From assembly GCA_902729315.2 (NCBI GenBank), contig LR746268.1, positions 2,101,501 through 2,165,500 on the forward strand: a stretch of 64,000 nucleotides of DNA, read 5' to 3'. Under the pieces are notes generated by a model. It worked only from the letters and a program-made list of their open reading frames with translations, ran no database searches and was not told the origin of the DNA. Shown piece by piece: positions 49,643-61,679 of this stretch (the first letter of the stretch is position 1; each line of letters starts with the position of its first letter). A program made the translations under genes and the position numbers. Source of the stretch: Spirodela intermedia (taxonomy: Eukaryota > Streptophyta > Magnoliopsida > Alismatales > Araceae).

Positions 49643-50364
49643 GGCCTTCGCCCCTCCGCGACCCTGATACTTCCTCCACGAAACAGGCAACACTACGGTT
49701 CGGATCCTTTTCATTCGAAAACTGTGAGACATGTTAAATTCATATTTCAAATAACTCATCTATTTTTTTAAAATATATACTATTTAGGCCCCAAAAAAGT
49801 AGTATTGTACATCGACCCAACCCATCAAACCGACAACCGTTCTCCATTTCTTCGGTCCGGATCCTTTTCTTTTGAAAAACACCCAGACCCTTAACTGATA
49901 AACCTAGATATAAAGTTATTTATTTATTTAGAATAACTCTCTAACGGTTTTCAATTTTACAATTAAGTCCCAAAAAAATTACATTCTCATTTTTTTACTA
50001 GAAACACGTAATAATTTGCCTTAAAAAGATTAAACGCTGCCCGGAGAAAAATAAGGGGACGTTGACTTCGTCCCCTCCCCCCTTCTGTGGACCTTGCAAA
50101 AGAACAAGAAAGAGAGAGAGGAGAGAGAGAGAGAGAGAGAGAAGAAATCTTCCTTTGCATTTACAGCTCATATTTACAGGGTACAAATGGGCTTCCCCCA
50201 CAGGGTTCTACAAAAATCTCTCCAGAGTAGACTAGCAGTCGGCCATGGCCACCGCCGCCATTGGCCATAGCTTACCTTCTTCATCCTTATATAGCAAGGG
50301 GGAGAACCAGTGAGAGGGGGAGAGGGAGGAGCTTCCCCAGACTACAGCTTTAGCTCAGTGAAGC
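49643..50364. other. Intergenic between DUF948-like gene start and RKP 3' end
   Basis: AT-rich centre (49740-50040) with Poly-A/T-rich words; a GA-repeat tract at 50112-50143; the RKP 3'UTR probably occupies about 50160-50364. No other gene seen. Confidence 0.4.
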
Positions 50365-53300
50365 TCAGTCGCGGTCGATCTTCACCACATCGACGACGGT
50401 GGCATTGCAGAAGAAGCAGCGCTGCCCGTTGAGGAGGTGCCTGGTGATGCAGCCGAAGCAGGAGCGGTGGGAACAGGGATCGAACCGAGCGTCTGCCTCC
50501 GCGGCGTAACAGATGCAGCACCGCTCCCCGGCGCCCTCTTCCTCGCCGTCGGCGCCGGCCTCCCCCACCGCTTCCGCCGCCGCCTCTGCCTCCGCCCGGC
50601 TCTTGAGGCTGCCGGCGAACCGCTCCAGCGTCGCCAGCCTCGCGAGACAAGTACCGTCTCTCAGCACGCCGCACTGGAGGAGGAGAATCGGCCGTCAGAG
50701 GGGAGGAACCAACCCTATCTAACCATGGAGGAGGATGAGACGAAACCCTAACCCAGTTGTATCCCAGGAGGTACTGCAAGCCGCAGTGCACGGCGGGGCA
50801 GTCCATGGAAGCGAACACGCCGACGACATCGTTCCTCTCCCCCGCCGTCGGCTCCGCCCCGGCGTCGAAGAGGTTGACGATGATCCCGATGAGAGGCCCC
50901 AGCATCATGGTCCGGCTCATCTTCTCCGCGTAATGCCCATGCCGCCTGAGCGACCTGCGCAAAGAAAGAGAAAGCCTCAGAACAGAATCACGACGACGTT
51001 GACTCTCCCTAAAACAGAGGAAGATCTACCGCAACCAGAAGCTCGAGCGGGTGGGGTTGACTTACATGTCGAAGAACTCGGAATCTGCGGCGGAGATGAC
51101 GTGGTTGAGGATGAAGACGATCAGCTCGGTCAACCTGCGGAGGTTCATGTCGGGCCCCTGGAGGAACGCCTGGGGGATCTCGAAGGTGAAGAACTCTAGA
51201 ATCCTCGCGAGCCCACAGGAGAGATCGAATATGATCCCGCATTTTCTCTGCTGTGGGTCCAACGACTGCAGAATTCATCGAACAGCAACAAGAACAAAAA
51301 AAAAAGTCAACTCGCAGCTGTGCAATCAAAAAAAAGAAAAGAACAAACTTGTTTTGATCAGCCAAGAACAGGCGATCGATATTTCAGGCAACATGATCGG
51401 ATCAAGAACAGGCCAGGCTACTGCCATCCATCCACCACAAATCATCCAGAATCAGTGTCTATATCTATATACCTGATATTTGTCCTGCATATCTCGAATG
51501 AGGATGGAGAACTCCGTCATCATCATGCTCAGAGTGTTGAACAGCTGATTGAGGAAGGAGGAGAAGAGTTGGTCGTCCCCGACGCAAGCCTCCCGCAGCA
51601 GGGCCTACGGACGAAGACGAAGACGAAGACGAAGATGAAGATGAAGATGAAGATGAAGATGAAGATGAAGATGAAGATGAAGATGAAGATGAAGATGAAG
51701 ATGAAGATGAAGATGAAGATGGAGATGGAGATGGAGATGGAGATGGAAACGGAGATGGAGATGGAGATGGAGATGGAGATGGAGATGAAGGAGATGGAGA
51801 TGGAGATGGAGATGAAAATGGAGATGGTCGGGTGGGTTGTGGGTTCTATCTAACCTGGAAGAGGGGAGAGGAAGAGGAGTCCCCATGCTTGGAGGGGCCA
51901 AAGCCCGAGCCGCCGCAGAGGTGGTTCAGCACGTTGGCGACGAGGATCCATGACCGGTGGTCAAAAGACGCGAGCAGCGCCCTGGGCATCCTCTTGACGG
52001 CGGCCTTGTTCCTCTCGAACGCGGCCACGTAGTCCTTGTGCCTGACCAAGAAGGAGATGGACTGGAGGAGGAGGTCCTTGAGGTCAGCGCTCAGAATCCT
52101 CGGGTCGTCAAAGTGGGCCGCCACCAGCGTCACCTAGGAACAGAAAGCAATGCCATTTCTGGAATCAGACAGAGAACGCAGCATTTGGGTGGGGGAGAGG
52201 AGGGGAGAGAGCTTGCGGGGCATACAAAGGAAGACAATCCTTGCTTGATTAAGATCGCAGGGGAGACAAACGGCGGGTCGCTCCTGCACAGCGACAGCAC
52301 GCAGTCAACCTGCGAGCAGTGAAGCATCTTCCCCCAGTTAAGATAAATCAATGGACAGAGAAGATGGAGGGAGAGGGAGAGAGAGAGAGAGAGAGAGTGG
52401 TGGAAAGCATACCACGGTCTCGAGATAGAACTCGGGGACGTACGCGAAATGCGAGTCGTCTCTGCTGAGGACGACGAGCAACTCCACGACCCAGACGCAG
52501 AGGGCGTAGGTCCCCCGCTGCTTCCACGGAGAAGAGAGGGAGGCGCGGTACCTGCAATCGAAGTGACAACCATGGCGTTGACGACAGTGGGACAGAAAAA
52601 TGGGCAAGAACGCTGCGGAGCAAAGTCGCCAGCAGCAGCAGCTGCGACAATCACCAGACAGACTCACCACGCGCACTGCCTTATGCAGTCGACCAGTTCC
52701 TCGCGGTAGACATTCCGAGCTTCTTTCAAGCCCTTCTGCTGCTCTCCGGAGGGCTTCTCCCTGATCTGCCTGTCAATGTCGTCGAGGATGGCGCTCAACG
52801 ACGTCTGATGAGACTTGTAGTAGAATGCCTGCATGAAACAAGCATGGATCTTGAGTCTTTGCCAGAGCTCAAAAACAGAGTAGAGGAGAGGAGAGGGAAA
52901 GAGAAAGATTCACGTTACCTGCTTGAAATTTGATGAAACGCCCAGATGGTAGAGTAAGAGCAGAGCATCCAGGAGCTCCTCCTCCCTCAGTACGGCGGCA
53001 GCGGAGGAGGACGACGAGTGGCTCGAGCTCGGTAGGGTCTCCAGTCGCTGTAAATGGCGGCACACAAAAGCCGACTCTGACTGTCCGCTGGTGCTGGGCT
53101 TGTCCACGATCTCGTCGTTCAATCCTCCCGTGCTGCACTCGGCGGCAACATGGGTCGCCGACCTCTCGGGGATGTGGCTACCAGCGGCCCGGTGGCCTTT
53201 CACAGGGAACCTGGCCGGGTTCTTCAGTATCTTCATCAGATCGGCGGCGTCGAATCCAGAGCAGCAACAGGGTTTCTGCCTGGTGGAGTGCGTCACTTTT

Positions 53301-55410
53301 GCATCCTGCGAATCCATGCAGCCCTCGTCCCAGGTGATCTCCTCCGTTTCTTCGTGGTTCACCGGGTGGAGCTTCATCAGATGGAAGAAGGACCCACCGA
53401 GCCTCGGAATGCTCGTCCGATGTGGGTCGACCTTGAAGAGGAGCCCGCCGGGGAAGCTGCGCCTCCCCCCCCGGTGGAGGAAGCCTCCGGGCGCCGCCAC
53501 TCCAGATCCCTTCGCCCGCTCGCAGATGCCTTCCAGAGCGGACCCTTCGGACAAGAAATGGAGAATCACCATGTACAGGGAGACCAGGACGGAGTTGTTC
53601 GACGCCCCCGACCAGGCCATCTTCTGGTCGGCTCCCCTCATCTTCATCATGAAGTTCTGCAAGAACGTCCTGAACACCGATCCTGGCGGCTGGAGGGGCG
53701 GCACCGGCGGTATGAACTTCATGACCATGCGGCACAGCTCCCTCTGGAGCTCCTCGATCTTCATTGATAAACGAATCAGAAAAGGGGGGGGAAAAGTCAA
53801 ACGTGATCTAACGAGGAAGAAAGCTGCTGAATTTCCGACATGGGCAGTGAAGAGGAGGACGGACGGACCTTGCTCACGGCTCCAGAGAGGGCGGTGGTCG
53901 TGAGCATCATGCTGGACTCGAGGTACATCTCCTCGGAAGAGCCGGGGGGCCGCCAGACGGAGGGGATGAGGCGCTGCAGGTCGTGCTTGTTGGGGCCCTT
54001 CCTGGAGAGGAAGCCCTCCAGCGAGTACTCGAACTCGTACTCCGGCGAGCTCCACCAGAGGGCCATCAGCTCCTCTCGCCGGAGGATGTGGCACGCCAGA
54101 GCCAGGTAGGGGTACGAGCCGGAGAAGGGGCACTCCAGCAGGACCAGCGATGCCGTCCTGCAGCTCGAGGAGAGCGCCAGGATCAGATGGCGGAAGAGCG
54201 GATTGGACCCCGGGAATTCGAGGAACAGGTCGACCGCCCTGTCCAGGAGGCCAACGCGGTCGTGCGGCGGCCGCACCGAGAACCACTCCAGCAGGAACGA
54301 AAGCAGCGGCCCCTGCGCGACGTACTCGACGCCGCCGGCGCCGTCCGCCTCGATCACCGCGAAGAGCTCCTCGCAGATGCCGCGGGAGATGGGGTGGAAG
54401 AGCTCCTCCAGCAGTGGAAACCTCCTCTTCACCCGCCTCAATCTCTCAAAGGAGGCCGGATCGCATCTGTCCAAGCTCTGCAACTCGAGAACCCGGGACA
54501 GACACCGGAGCAAGTACGCCGCGGCGGAGCTCGGCGCGGGGGGCGGCTGGATGGGGAGAAACCCCTCGACGGGGTACTTGAATGGCCGGTTCCCGAAGTT
54601 GAGGTCGCATCTCTCCCCTTCGGACAGGGAGATGGCAGGGTAGTAGCTGAGCTCGCCGGCGCCGCCACCGCCGCTACGGCGGACGCAGTCGAAGGCCACT
54701 CCGAGAGACTCCCCGTTCCTGTAGAAGGAGATCTCCCCTGCTTCGAGGTCGATGCAGCAGCCTATGACGTCGCCGACGACCCACGGCTGGCCGTAGGCCC
54801 TGGCCTCCCTGTTCCACTTCCTCACCCTCCTCCCGTCAAAGGCGTAGGAGTCGTCGGCGTCCCCCACGCCCTTGCGGTCGGTGAAGGGGCACGCGAGGGT
54901 CGCCCACCCGAGCTGCTGGACGCCGGCGGTCTCGAGCACCACTTCGTACATCCAGCGGCCCCTGGAGACGCAGGCGTTCGCGCGGGCGCTGCTGAACATG
55001 CCGAAGCCCTCCACTTGCAGAGCCTGCCGAGGAGCTCTCAGCTCCCCGCAGACGCTGCTCTGGTCCAGGACGACCAGGCCGGCGCAGGCGCCCTGGCCCC
55101 TCACCACCACGCCCTCCCTGGCGGCGGTGGCGGCGGCCCCGTGCTCCCACCGCCTCTTCTGGTTTATGATCCACCGGACGAAATCGACGTCGACGGATCG
55201 CTTCGACGGAGCCAAGGACTTGCAGGGCAGATCGAACACATGTTCGAGCATCTGCTCCACCGACTGGTAGCGGATGTCGTCGCAGCAGGAGATCAAATGG
55301 GACCTGCGGTGACTGCCCTTCCGATCTTCCTCCCCAGAGAGGAGCACGGCCAGTCCTGAAGAGAACGCACCGGCCCTCAGACCTCCATCTTCCGCCGCCA
55401 TGGCCGCCAC
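50365..55410 (-). CDS. RKP: E3 ubiquitin-protein ligase RKP (related to KPC1), SPRY + RING
   Basis: Ten minus-strand exons: 55410-53869, 53758-52919, 52828-52668, 52551-52413, 52309-52226, 52133-51855, 51604-51473, 51265-51066, 50954-50753 and 50673-50365; 1295 residues, close to the roughly 1280 of the Arabidopsis protein. Residues 1-60 hold the conserved AVLLSGEED start. A SPRY domain spans about 125-290 (FGMFSSARANACVSRGRWMYEV, QLGWATL, DSYAFDG, YGQPWVVGDVIGCCIDL, ISFYRNG). A long helical region follows. The C-terminal RING (1245-1282) is CX2C-X11-C-X-H-X2-C-X2-C-X10-C-X2-C, all ligands present. RKP is the plant counterpart of KPC1, which targets CDK inhibitors (KRP1/ICK1) for degradation and thereby promotes cell-cycle entry; its expression is known to be exploited by a geminivirus. 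All introns are GT-AG. Intron 6 is almost wholly a hexamer repeat. Confidence 0.95.
51612..51831. repeat. (GAAGAT)n/(GGAGAT)n hexamer array in RKP intron 6
   Basis: About 36 hexamer copies: GAAGAC x3, GAAGAT about 17, then mostly GGAGAT with variants GGAAAC, GAAGGA and GAAAAT. It fills roughly 220 of the 250 bases of intron 51605-51854. On the transcribed minus strand it is pyrimidine-rich (ATCTTC/ATCTCC) and ends a few bases before the CAG-type acceptor (CCGTAG|GCC). Confidence 0.92.
52377..52397. repeat. GA-repeat in RKP intron 4
   Basis: About ten GA units within intron 52310-52412; pyrimidine-rich on the transcribed strand. Confidence 0.85.
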
Positions 55411-57360
55411 CCAGTTCCCTTCCCTCTCTTATCAGTCGGAATCAGATCAAGATCCGAAGCAATCTGCGCATAGCTTCCCGCCTATCTATCTCGCGGCATA
55501 CCCCCCGAATAAAGCGGGGAGCTGGTCTCCAAGTTCCTCCTCAGCACCGTATCTCATCCAAACCATAGTTGAACCTCGCCGACTTCAAGAAATCGTAGCT
55601 TCTGAACACCAGGAGCCCCACGACCCTACCTGAAGCTCGAGGATTCTGCAGAGAATGCGAAAAACGGGAAGAACTCAGAGAAAGAAAATCGGGAATTCAT
55701 CGGCACGCAACATCTCCCGCAGGGAAATCGGCGGATACCAGACCAAAGAAAAGAAGCTCCTGTGGCGAGGGAGGATTCATGAAAAAAGAAATCAGAAAAG
55801 CCTTACGGGTGAGGCGCCGCACGTGGGTCTCCCTCCCATGGCGACGGTGGACGGCGACGGCCGGGGGGGCACGAGAGAGATCGAGCAGGGTTCACCTCGC
55901 AGGCGTCGCTCCCCACGAGGCGGCGGGAGAGAAACTAGGGTTCTCAGTCGACCATTATCGAGGGAGGTAGAAGGCCGCACCCAGGCAGGCACAAGGGGAG
56001 GAGAAGGAACCGGGAGAAGACGGGGAAGAGACGAGAGAAGCGGAGAAGAAAACCACCGACGGTCAAGATTCCCCCAAGCGTGGGTCCACGTCACCCCGGC
56101 GTCTCCCCCCGCCGAATCCCGTCACTGCCGTCCGTTAATGCCTCTTGAACCGCCACGTTCCCCATTTCTCACATCGAGTAGCCATAAACAATTTTAAAAG
56201 ACGAAATTATATCTCTCTCGGGTTACGTGCTCTCTCTCGAGCCGCTCTCTCCCCAGCCGCCATCAGCGCTGACCTACATTGTCGCTTTTAGTTGACCGAC
56301 ACGTGTCGGGTTTAGGCCCCCCGACTTCACATGTTCCCGCCGGCCCCAAACAGCTTCCAGTCATCGCGCGATAAAATATCATTAAATCGCGATATAATCA
56401 CCTGAGAGACAAGTTATCTCGCGCGTGGCCGGCGATGTCCATGGTGGGTCCCCCCCCCCCCCCATCGAACCTAAAATCACGTGTCGGCGTTTCTTTAGAT
56501 TTTTGACAAAATATCTGATAACCTTACCCCTCCCCCAACAAAAGGCAGCCCTACGTTGGGCCTCTCCAATATCATTTAAAAAATAAATAAATAAATAATT
56601 ATATGATCATCAACATTATCATAGTTATAACATCGTATCGTCACTAAAATTTAAAATATATATATTTTTACTGATTTATTGATCCCTGGGCGCCGTGGGG
56701 GAGAAAGAGGGGCACAACGGGTGACGTTATCATGGCACCTCCTCTCCCCGACACCTCACGTCCGGCAGCTTTCCGCAGAAGCATAAGCCTGTGGGGGGGG
56801 GAGGTGGAACGAGTGGTCGCGTTTGGCGGCGCTTTTCCGAAGCTTCGCCCTCACATATGCGATTCTGCTGTAGGCGGAGGGGCCACACGACCCTCCCCAG
56901 GAATCTGGGTGGCATCTTCCTCCAAATCTCCCCGTCGATCCACGGTGGCAGTGTGGGGGGGGGGGCGCCGCTGCCGGAGACGAATCCGTCCTTCGCGGCA
57001 GGTGATGATCCCATTCCCCTGATCCATTCATCAGCTTCGTGGATCCTTGCGGCGGAGGCCGGATCTCGCCGTCGAAGAGCCCCTCGAGAGACTCGCCGGC
57101 TGCTCTACGATCTACGGTTTTGTTTCTCCGCTCGCACCGCCCGAAGAGCCCTTCTTCGTACGTTTGTAATCCACGTCGAATTTGATCTCGACCCAGAAGA
57201 AAATCTCCCCAAGAATCGTGCAGATGAGACATCAGATTCGCCCTCGCCCAGTCTAGGGTTCTTCTCGAGTGGCTTCCATGTGCTTACTCCTCATAGCCAT
57301 AGCTGGGAACCCGATTCCGCCGAGCTGGTGCCGGGTCGATGAGATGATGTAGGCCACCAA
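55411..57360 (-). promoter_or_regulatory. RKP upstream region with repeated G-box and GC-rich island
   Basis: GC-rich and gene-free as far as I can tell. A 14-base perfect palindrome CCGACACGTGTCGG lies at 56296-56309, and CACGTGTCGG recurs at 56479-56488; both contain the CACGTG G-box. A poly-C run spans 56450-56463. Between about 56700 and 57340 a second GC-rich island appears, flanked by AT-rich DNA; its longest frame (56791-57342, plus) is low-complexity and shows no family resemblance. It may be an orphan 5'UTR or promoter of a lost or unrecognised gene. Confidence 0.45.
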
Positions 57361-58585
57361 GTAATTTCCGAAAAAAGTATGGAAAGGTTTTTGACCCAAG
57401 TGACCCAACATTAATGGGATCTATAATGAAAAAAAGACCTTAATATGCGTCTAAAATATATTAGATATTGATTTCTTGATCAAGTGGAGTAATGCAACCC
57501 ACTAAAAGCACAATTCAATTGACAAGATTTAACTAGTATGAACCATAAAGTATGAAGACACAAGTTGACCTAATCTCAAATTTACCAAGTGATAAATCAT
57601 ATCTTAAATGCATCTAAAATTAATTTTCTTTTTTTTAGTTTCTTACTTTTAATTATTTTGAATTTATTCTAGTGCGCCAAATTCTAAATTTTAGGTTGTT
57701 TAAATAATATAATATTTCATCTTTTAAGGGAGTTCTTATTAATTTTTGGCTTATTTAAAGATCCACATCGCAGCCCACTAAGTCATTCAATCAATTTTAT
57801 AAAAAAAAATCCCTTAATACATTATGTGGATTTTTTGGGTTGAAGAATCTTGACATTAATCACATTTCATGTCGATTCAAAGATAAGATTTTTTAACCTC
57901 ACGCATCTCAAATTATGTCGGTCAACTATTTCAATCCAACTCAGCTTGGATTTAAGTAAATATTGTGTTTTTGATATGAGAATTCTTGAGGCGTTGACCT
58001 AAATAAAATATTCAAGCTATCTATTGCATTTGAGGTGGCCCGCCACTTGTTATGTTCTCCCTTCCCCATGCTACCATTGACGCAGTCATTTGGGTCCATA
58101 GAAGATTTGAAAACCCTAACCCTAGAGCTTCTCTTTATTAATGGTGATTTGCACAAGAGGGTGAGGTTAAGAGCTTGGTGGATCATATCCCTTTACATCA
58201 TCATAATATCCTGGGTTTACAATTATTTGATTTTTGGGGGTTTTTTCGTGGAATAATTTCCAATTGGAGAATAAATTTATCTTGATGAGTAAGCATAAGT
58301 TGCTATGAAATATTTCAGATGAAATTAATCATCATACTAAATATATATTCGGTAGGATAAATTGACAAAAAGGGGAAATTTTGAGGTGAAGAAGTAAATT
58401 CCGATAGCAGAAATTGGAAGAAAAATAAGTATTTTGAAATATAAACTAATCTGTGGATGCATTAAATGTTGAGTTGTTTAAGTAGGGATGTATAGATAAA
58501 ATAAAATATATGGAAGGAGTTATCAATAATTTGCAAGGATATAAAACAAAAAACACCCGTTCATTATACGTAACTAGACTCGATT
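57361..58585. other. AT-rich intergenic DNA including dispersed repeat copy B
   Basis: No coding resemblance. Contains the relative of the ABC1K intron 3 repeat (57510-57960), see that entry. Confidence 0.4.
57510..57960. repeat. Dispersed repeat, copy B (possible solo LTR)
   Basis: Ordered word matches to 24390-24800, including GTATGAAGACACAAGTTG, CTTATTTAAAGATCC and ATTCAAAGATAAGATTTT. Diverged, with a TATA-like TATTTAAAG in the same relative place. Confidence 0.55.
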
Positions 58586-58637
58586 CTGGCCCATAATTTC
58601 CTGGGCTTTTTTTGGGCCAGGCCAAATTAATCGGCCC

Positions 58638-58683
<46 letters not shown>

Positions 58684-59246
58684 CAGACCCATGTGTATAT
58701 AATGCTAAACCGCTCCCCCCCTAAACCCCTCCCCTGGCATCAAATCATCGTTCGTCCTCTCAGCTCGCTGCTTGAAAGGAAAGGTAGATACCGCCGCCGA
58801 GCGGCCGACCGCCATCTCCGCCTCCGCTGCCCCTGACCTTTCATCAACATCTGCCGCCAGCCTTCGCAGACCTCTGCAATCCTCGCCTAGCCCAGCTCCT
58901 CTCTGTCTGCTGCCTACCATCATTGGCTTTCCGGCAGTTCTCCGCCTGAACCCGAAGGCCGCCAGCGCTCGCCCGTCCGCAGCGTCGCCTTTAGAGAGGT
59001 ACTTCCATTGTCCCTTTCTCATACGTGTGCTTATCCTTCTCCTACATCCTTCATCCACAACCTCCCTCACAATGAGGCTTAACTGGGATCCGTGTTAGCC
59101 TGAGAACAGAGCTTCTCCACATTCATAAGATTTAGGGTGGCGTATGATAGCTGCTGAGAGACCTTTTGACGTTTCTCTTTCTCCTCTGTGTGCGCGCAAC
59201 TTCCTCCTCTCAGGTCTCATTGCTGCTTGTCCCGCATCGCCCGGGG
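58586..59246 (+). promoter_or_regulatory. RPC4 promoter and 5'UTR with leader intron
   Basis: Site II words cluster at 58590-58638 (GGCCCATAA, TGGGCTTT, TTGGGCCAGGCC, CGGCCCGTT), followed by a CT repeat (58642-58680) and a TATATAA at 58696-58702. The transcript probably begins near 58730. A GT donor at 58999 (AGAG|GTACTT) and a CAG acceptor at 59211-59213 define a likely leader intron ahead of the ATG at 59247. Confidence 0.6.
58642..58680. repeat. (CT)n microsatellite in RPC4 core promoter
   Basis: About 19 CT units 15 bases upstream of the TATA box; Y-patch-like position. Confidence 0.9.
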
Positions 59247-61441
59247 ATGGGGGACGAGTTATCTTCCACCGTCGGTCCTAGAAAGGTCAACCACCGTCCC
59301 TCTATTCCTCCCTCTCCCTCTCTCTCTCTGTGGCTCCATTGAGCTTCCCTGACCCTGGCCTCTGTTTCATCTGCAGCTAAAATTTGCACCCAAGATACCT
59401 GCCCGCAAGCCCTCCAAGCCAGCCCCCGTCGTTAAGAGGTAGTCGTCTTATACGGTTTTCTTCTATAATTGTTAGTACCCATCTCTTAAAAATCTCATCT
59501 CCGCCATGCAGAGAGGAGCCCGAGGAGACTTCCAGCCTTGTCCTAGACCACGAGCTACTGAGGCGTGTCAAGGTGAGACTGACTTTCTCCCATGCTTCCA
59601 CTGCGCGCCAAAGTAGCGCCCGGTTATGTGCATGCTTTCCCTTCTCATTAGGATCATGATGATGATGATGCTGACGAACGACTCTATCTTCTTCCTCAGC
59701 AAGCCGAGCTTGCTCCTGGAAGGAGAGCTTTCAAGGATGAGAAGAAAGGTGAGAGAGTTGCAGACAGCCACCATGATTTATTCCTGTTCTTTACTCCTTC
59801 CTTCGTTTCTGGTTGTCCTTGTTTCTAGATCCTAGAGTTATCATTTTTTTTAACCTTGAAATTGAGAAACGGAAGCAGAGGAGCTCTGATCCACAGAGCT
59901 ATTTGCTTTGACAAATTTGTCTACGTTTGATCTCTCCCTTGATTCATTTTCACGATCTTGTAATTACCGAGGGTTGACATTTTAAGGCTGATACAGTCTA
60001 AAATATCCAATCGCAGGAGTGCCAATTCAGGTCGCCTTTGGGCATCAGAGTGCAGGCACCTATGCCAGGCCCTTTGGCGTTCCGAAGCCTCTGCAGAAAC
60101 ATGAAGGTCTTCATCTACTGGTTCTCGATTCTTTACTGTCCTTGGCAGTCTTCTTAGTTCTTAATTAATTTATTTATTTTTATGTTCATGTCCATAGATG
60201 GTGCAGATGGACCAGGCCAAACCATTGAGAAAGAATATGTGGAGCCATGGGTCTGTTCCTATATGATCATCTTCCATCTTCCTCATTTTTTTCTTCACAA
60301 ACATATATATACATATTCTGGATCTCAGGCAATTTTTTAATTATTGTAGGATTATTATTCATACTATCCGGTCACCCTTCCTCTGAGGAGGCCTTATTCT
60401 GGGAACCCAGGTGAGCCCATTTCAGACAATGGCCTGTGATGCTGATTTGCATGTAACAATTTTCCTTTCCTTTTATGGAAACTCAGTAGAGCTCCATGCA
60501 ATTGTGTAGTAGAACATTACTTTTAATGGCAATCCAGCAGATCTTCAGGTCGTTGCCCATGTAATTAATTACATGGAAGAATGTTACTGACCTTCTAGTG
60601 AAATCTTCTCTCAGAAACTCTGGACGACGACGAGTTTGGGGAGGCTTCTGGGGATTTTCAGCTCGACGAAGTTCGCACAAACCCTGCCGTGGAGCTGGGC
60701 TTGATGGTTGCCACTCCTCCCCCCCCTTTCTTCCTCGTTACCCATTGCTTCTTGGTCCTTCCGAGCTCTCCCATTGACGGTGGCTTTTGCTGATGGAAGG
60801 ACGATGGAGGGGCTCCAAGAATGCTCTTCTTCCAATTACCTGCATCTCTTCCATCATCGGAGATTTCAGGGGCGGCTGCTGCCGATTCCGAGAGGGGGAA
60901 AGGGGTCGGCAGCAGTGAGGGAGTGGTCGCTGAGAAGCGCTGTAGCCTGGAGGATCTTCCTGCTGGATTGATGGGGAAGATGCTCGTGTACAGAAGCGGG
61001 GTCGTCAAGATGAAGCTCGGGGACGCCCTCTTTGATGTAAGTGGGTTACTCTCCTTCATGGAATCATAGTGCCAACCTCTGATTCTTTCAACTCTCTCTC
61101 TCTCTCTCTAGCAGACCGTTGTTACTTCTGGTCTCAAGTGAAGAGAAGGGAACACAAGCTAGTGTTTTTTTTTTCTTTTCATAAAAGGGTAGTAGGACTT
61201 CTCCTGCTGACTCCACCAGAGAAGCTTCACCACAACCCCCCATGTGTTTGACTAAACTGTTGAAATTTTCTTGGCTGTGCAGGTCAACCCCGGTTCAAAG
61301 TGCGTGTTTGCCCAGGATGTGATGGGGGTCAACGCCCAGGAGAAGCATTGCTCACTCCTCGGGGAGCTCAACAGCCGCGCCCTTGTGACCCCTGACATAG
61401 AAACTCTCTTGGACTCCATTGCCGATCAAGAAGGAAAATAA
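59247..61441 (+). CDS. RPC4: DNA-directed RNA polymerase III subunit RPC4 (C53)
   Basis: Ten coding exons: 59247-59285, 59377-59438, 59512-59572, 59700-59748, 60017-60106, 60198-60250, 60350-60410, 60615-60706, 60800-61036 and 61283-61441; 300 residues, all phases consistent. Recognition: N-terminal KLKFAPKIPARKPSKP (nuclear, basic), VPIQVAFGHQSAGTYARPFG (family QVAFGPG...RTFG), acidic DDDEFGE, then the conserved C-terminal RPC4 domain: PRMLFFQLPASLP, LPAGLMGKMLVYRSGVVKMKLGDALFDV, KCVFAQDVMGVN, LGELNSRALVTPDIETLLDS. C53/RPC4 pairs with C37 on Pol III and acts in initiation, termination and reinitiation at tRNA and 5S genes. An alternative acceptor (TCATTAG at 59651) could lengthen exon 4 in frame by 16 acidic codons. 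Confidence 0.88.
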
Positions 61442-61679
61442 TCAGCAAGGAAGATATCTCTTAGAGAAAATGTGATAATATTTCATTTGATTATTCTTTT
61501 GAGGTAGATTTATTGGCACCGGCATTTTAATGCGATTTTCCTCTCTTTTTTTCTGGGTCTCATTCTTTGTAGCTTTGCTTGCTGGGGGTGTAAACTTAAT
61601 ATCAAATCAATCATGGGTTCTTTCATATTCTCTTATTCCATCAAGCATTATGGTACCTTGGAATTCAATAGTGAAAAAA

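Noticed and set aside
51320-51853. Long plus-strand frame encoding a Met-Lys/Met-Glu repeat protein
   Set aside because: It is a translation of the hexamer microsatellite in RKP intron 6 plus antisense of exon 7; no independent gene evidence.
52910-54286. Continuous minus-strand frame joining RKP exons 1-2 region without splicing
   Set aside because: The first part is out of frame with the SPRY exon; splice sites at 53869/53758 give the family sequence instead.
53983-55359. 458-codon plus-strand frame
   Set aside because: Antisense shadow of GC-rich RKP exon 1; the minus strand carries the SPRY domain and proper splice sites.
55655-56197. 180-codon plus-strand frame upstream of RKP
   Set aside because: Low-complexity Arg/Glu/Gly-rich read of a GC-rich promoter region; no family match.
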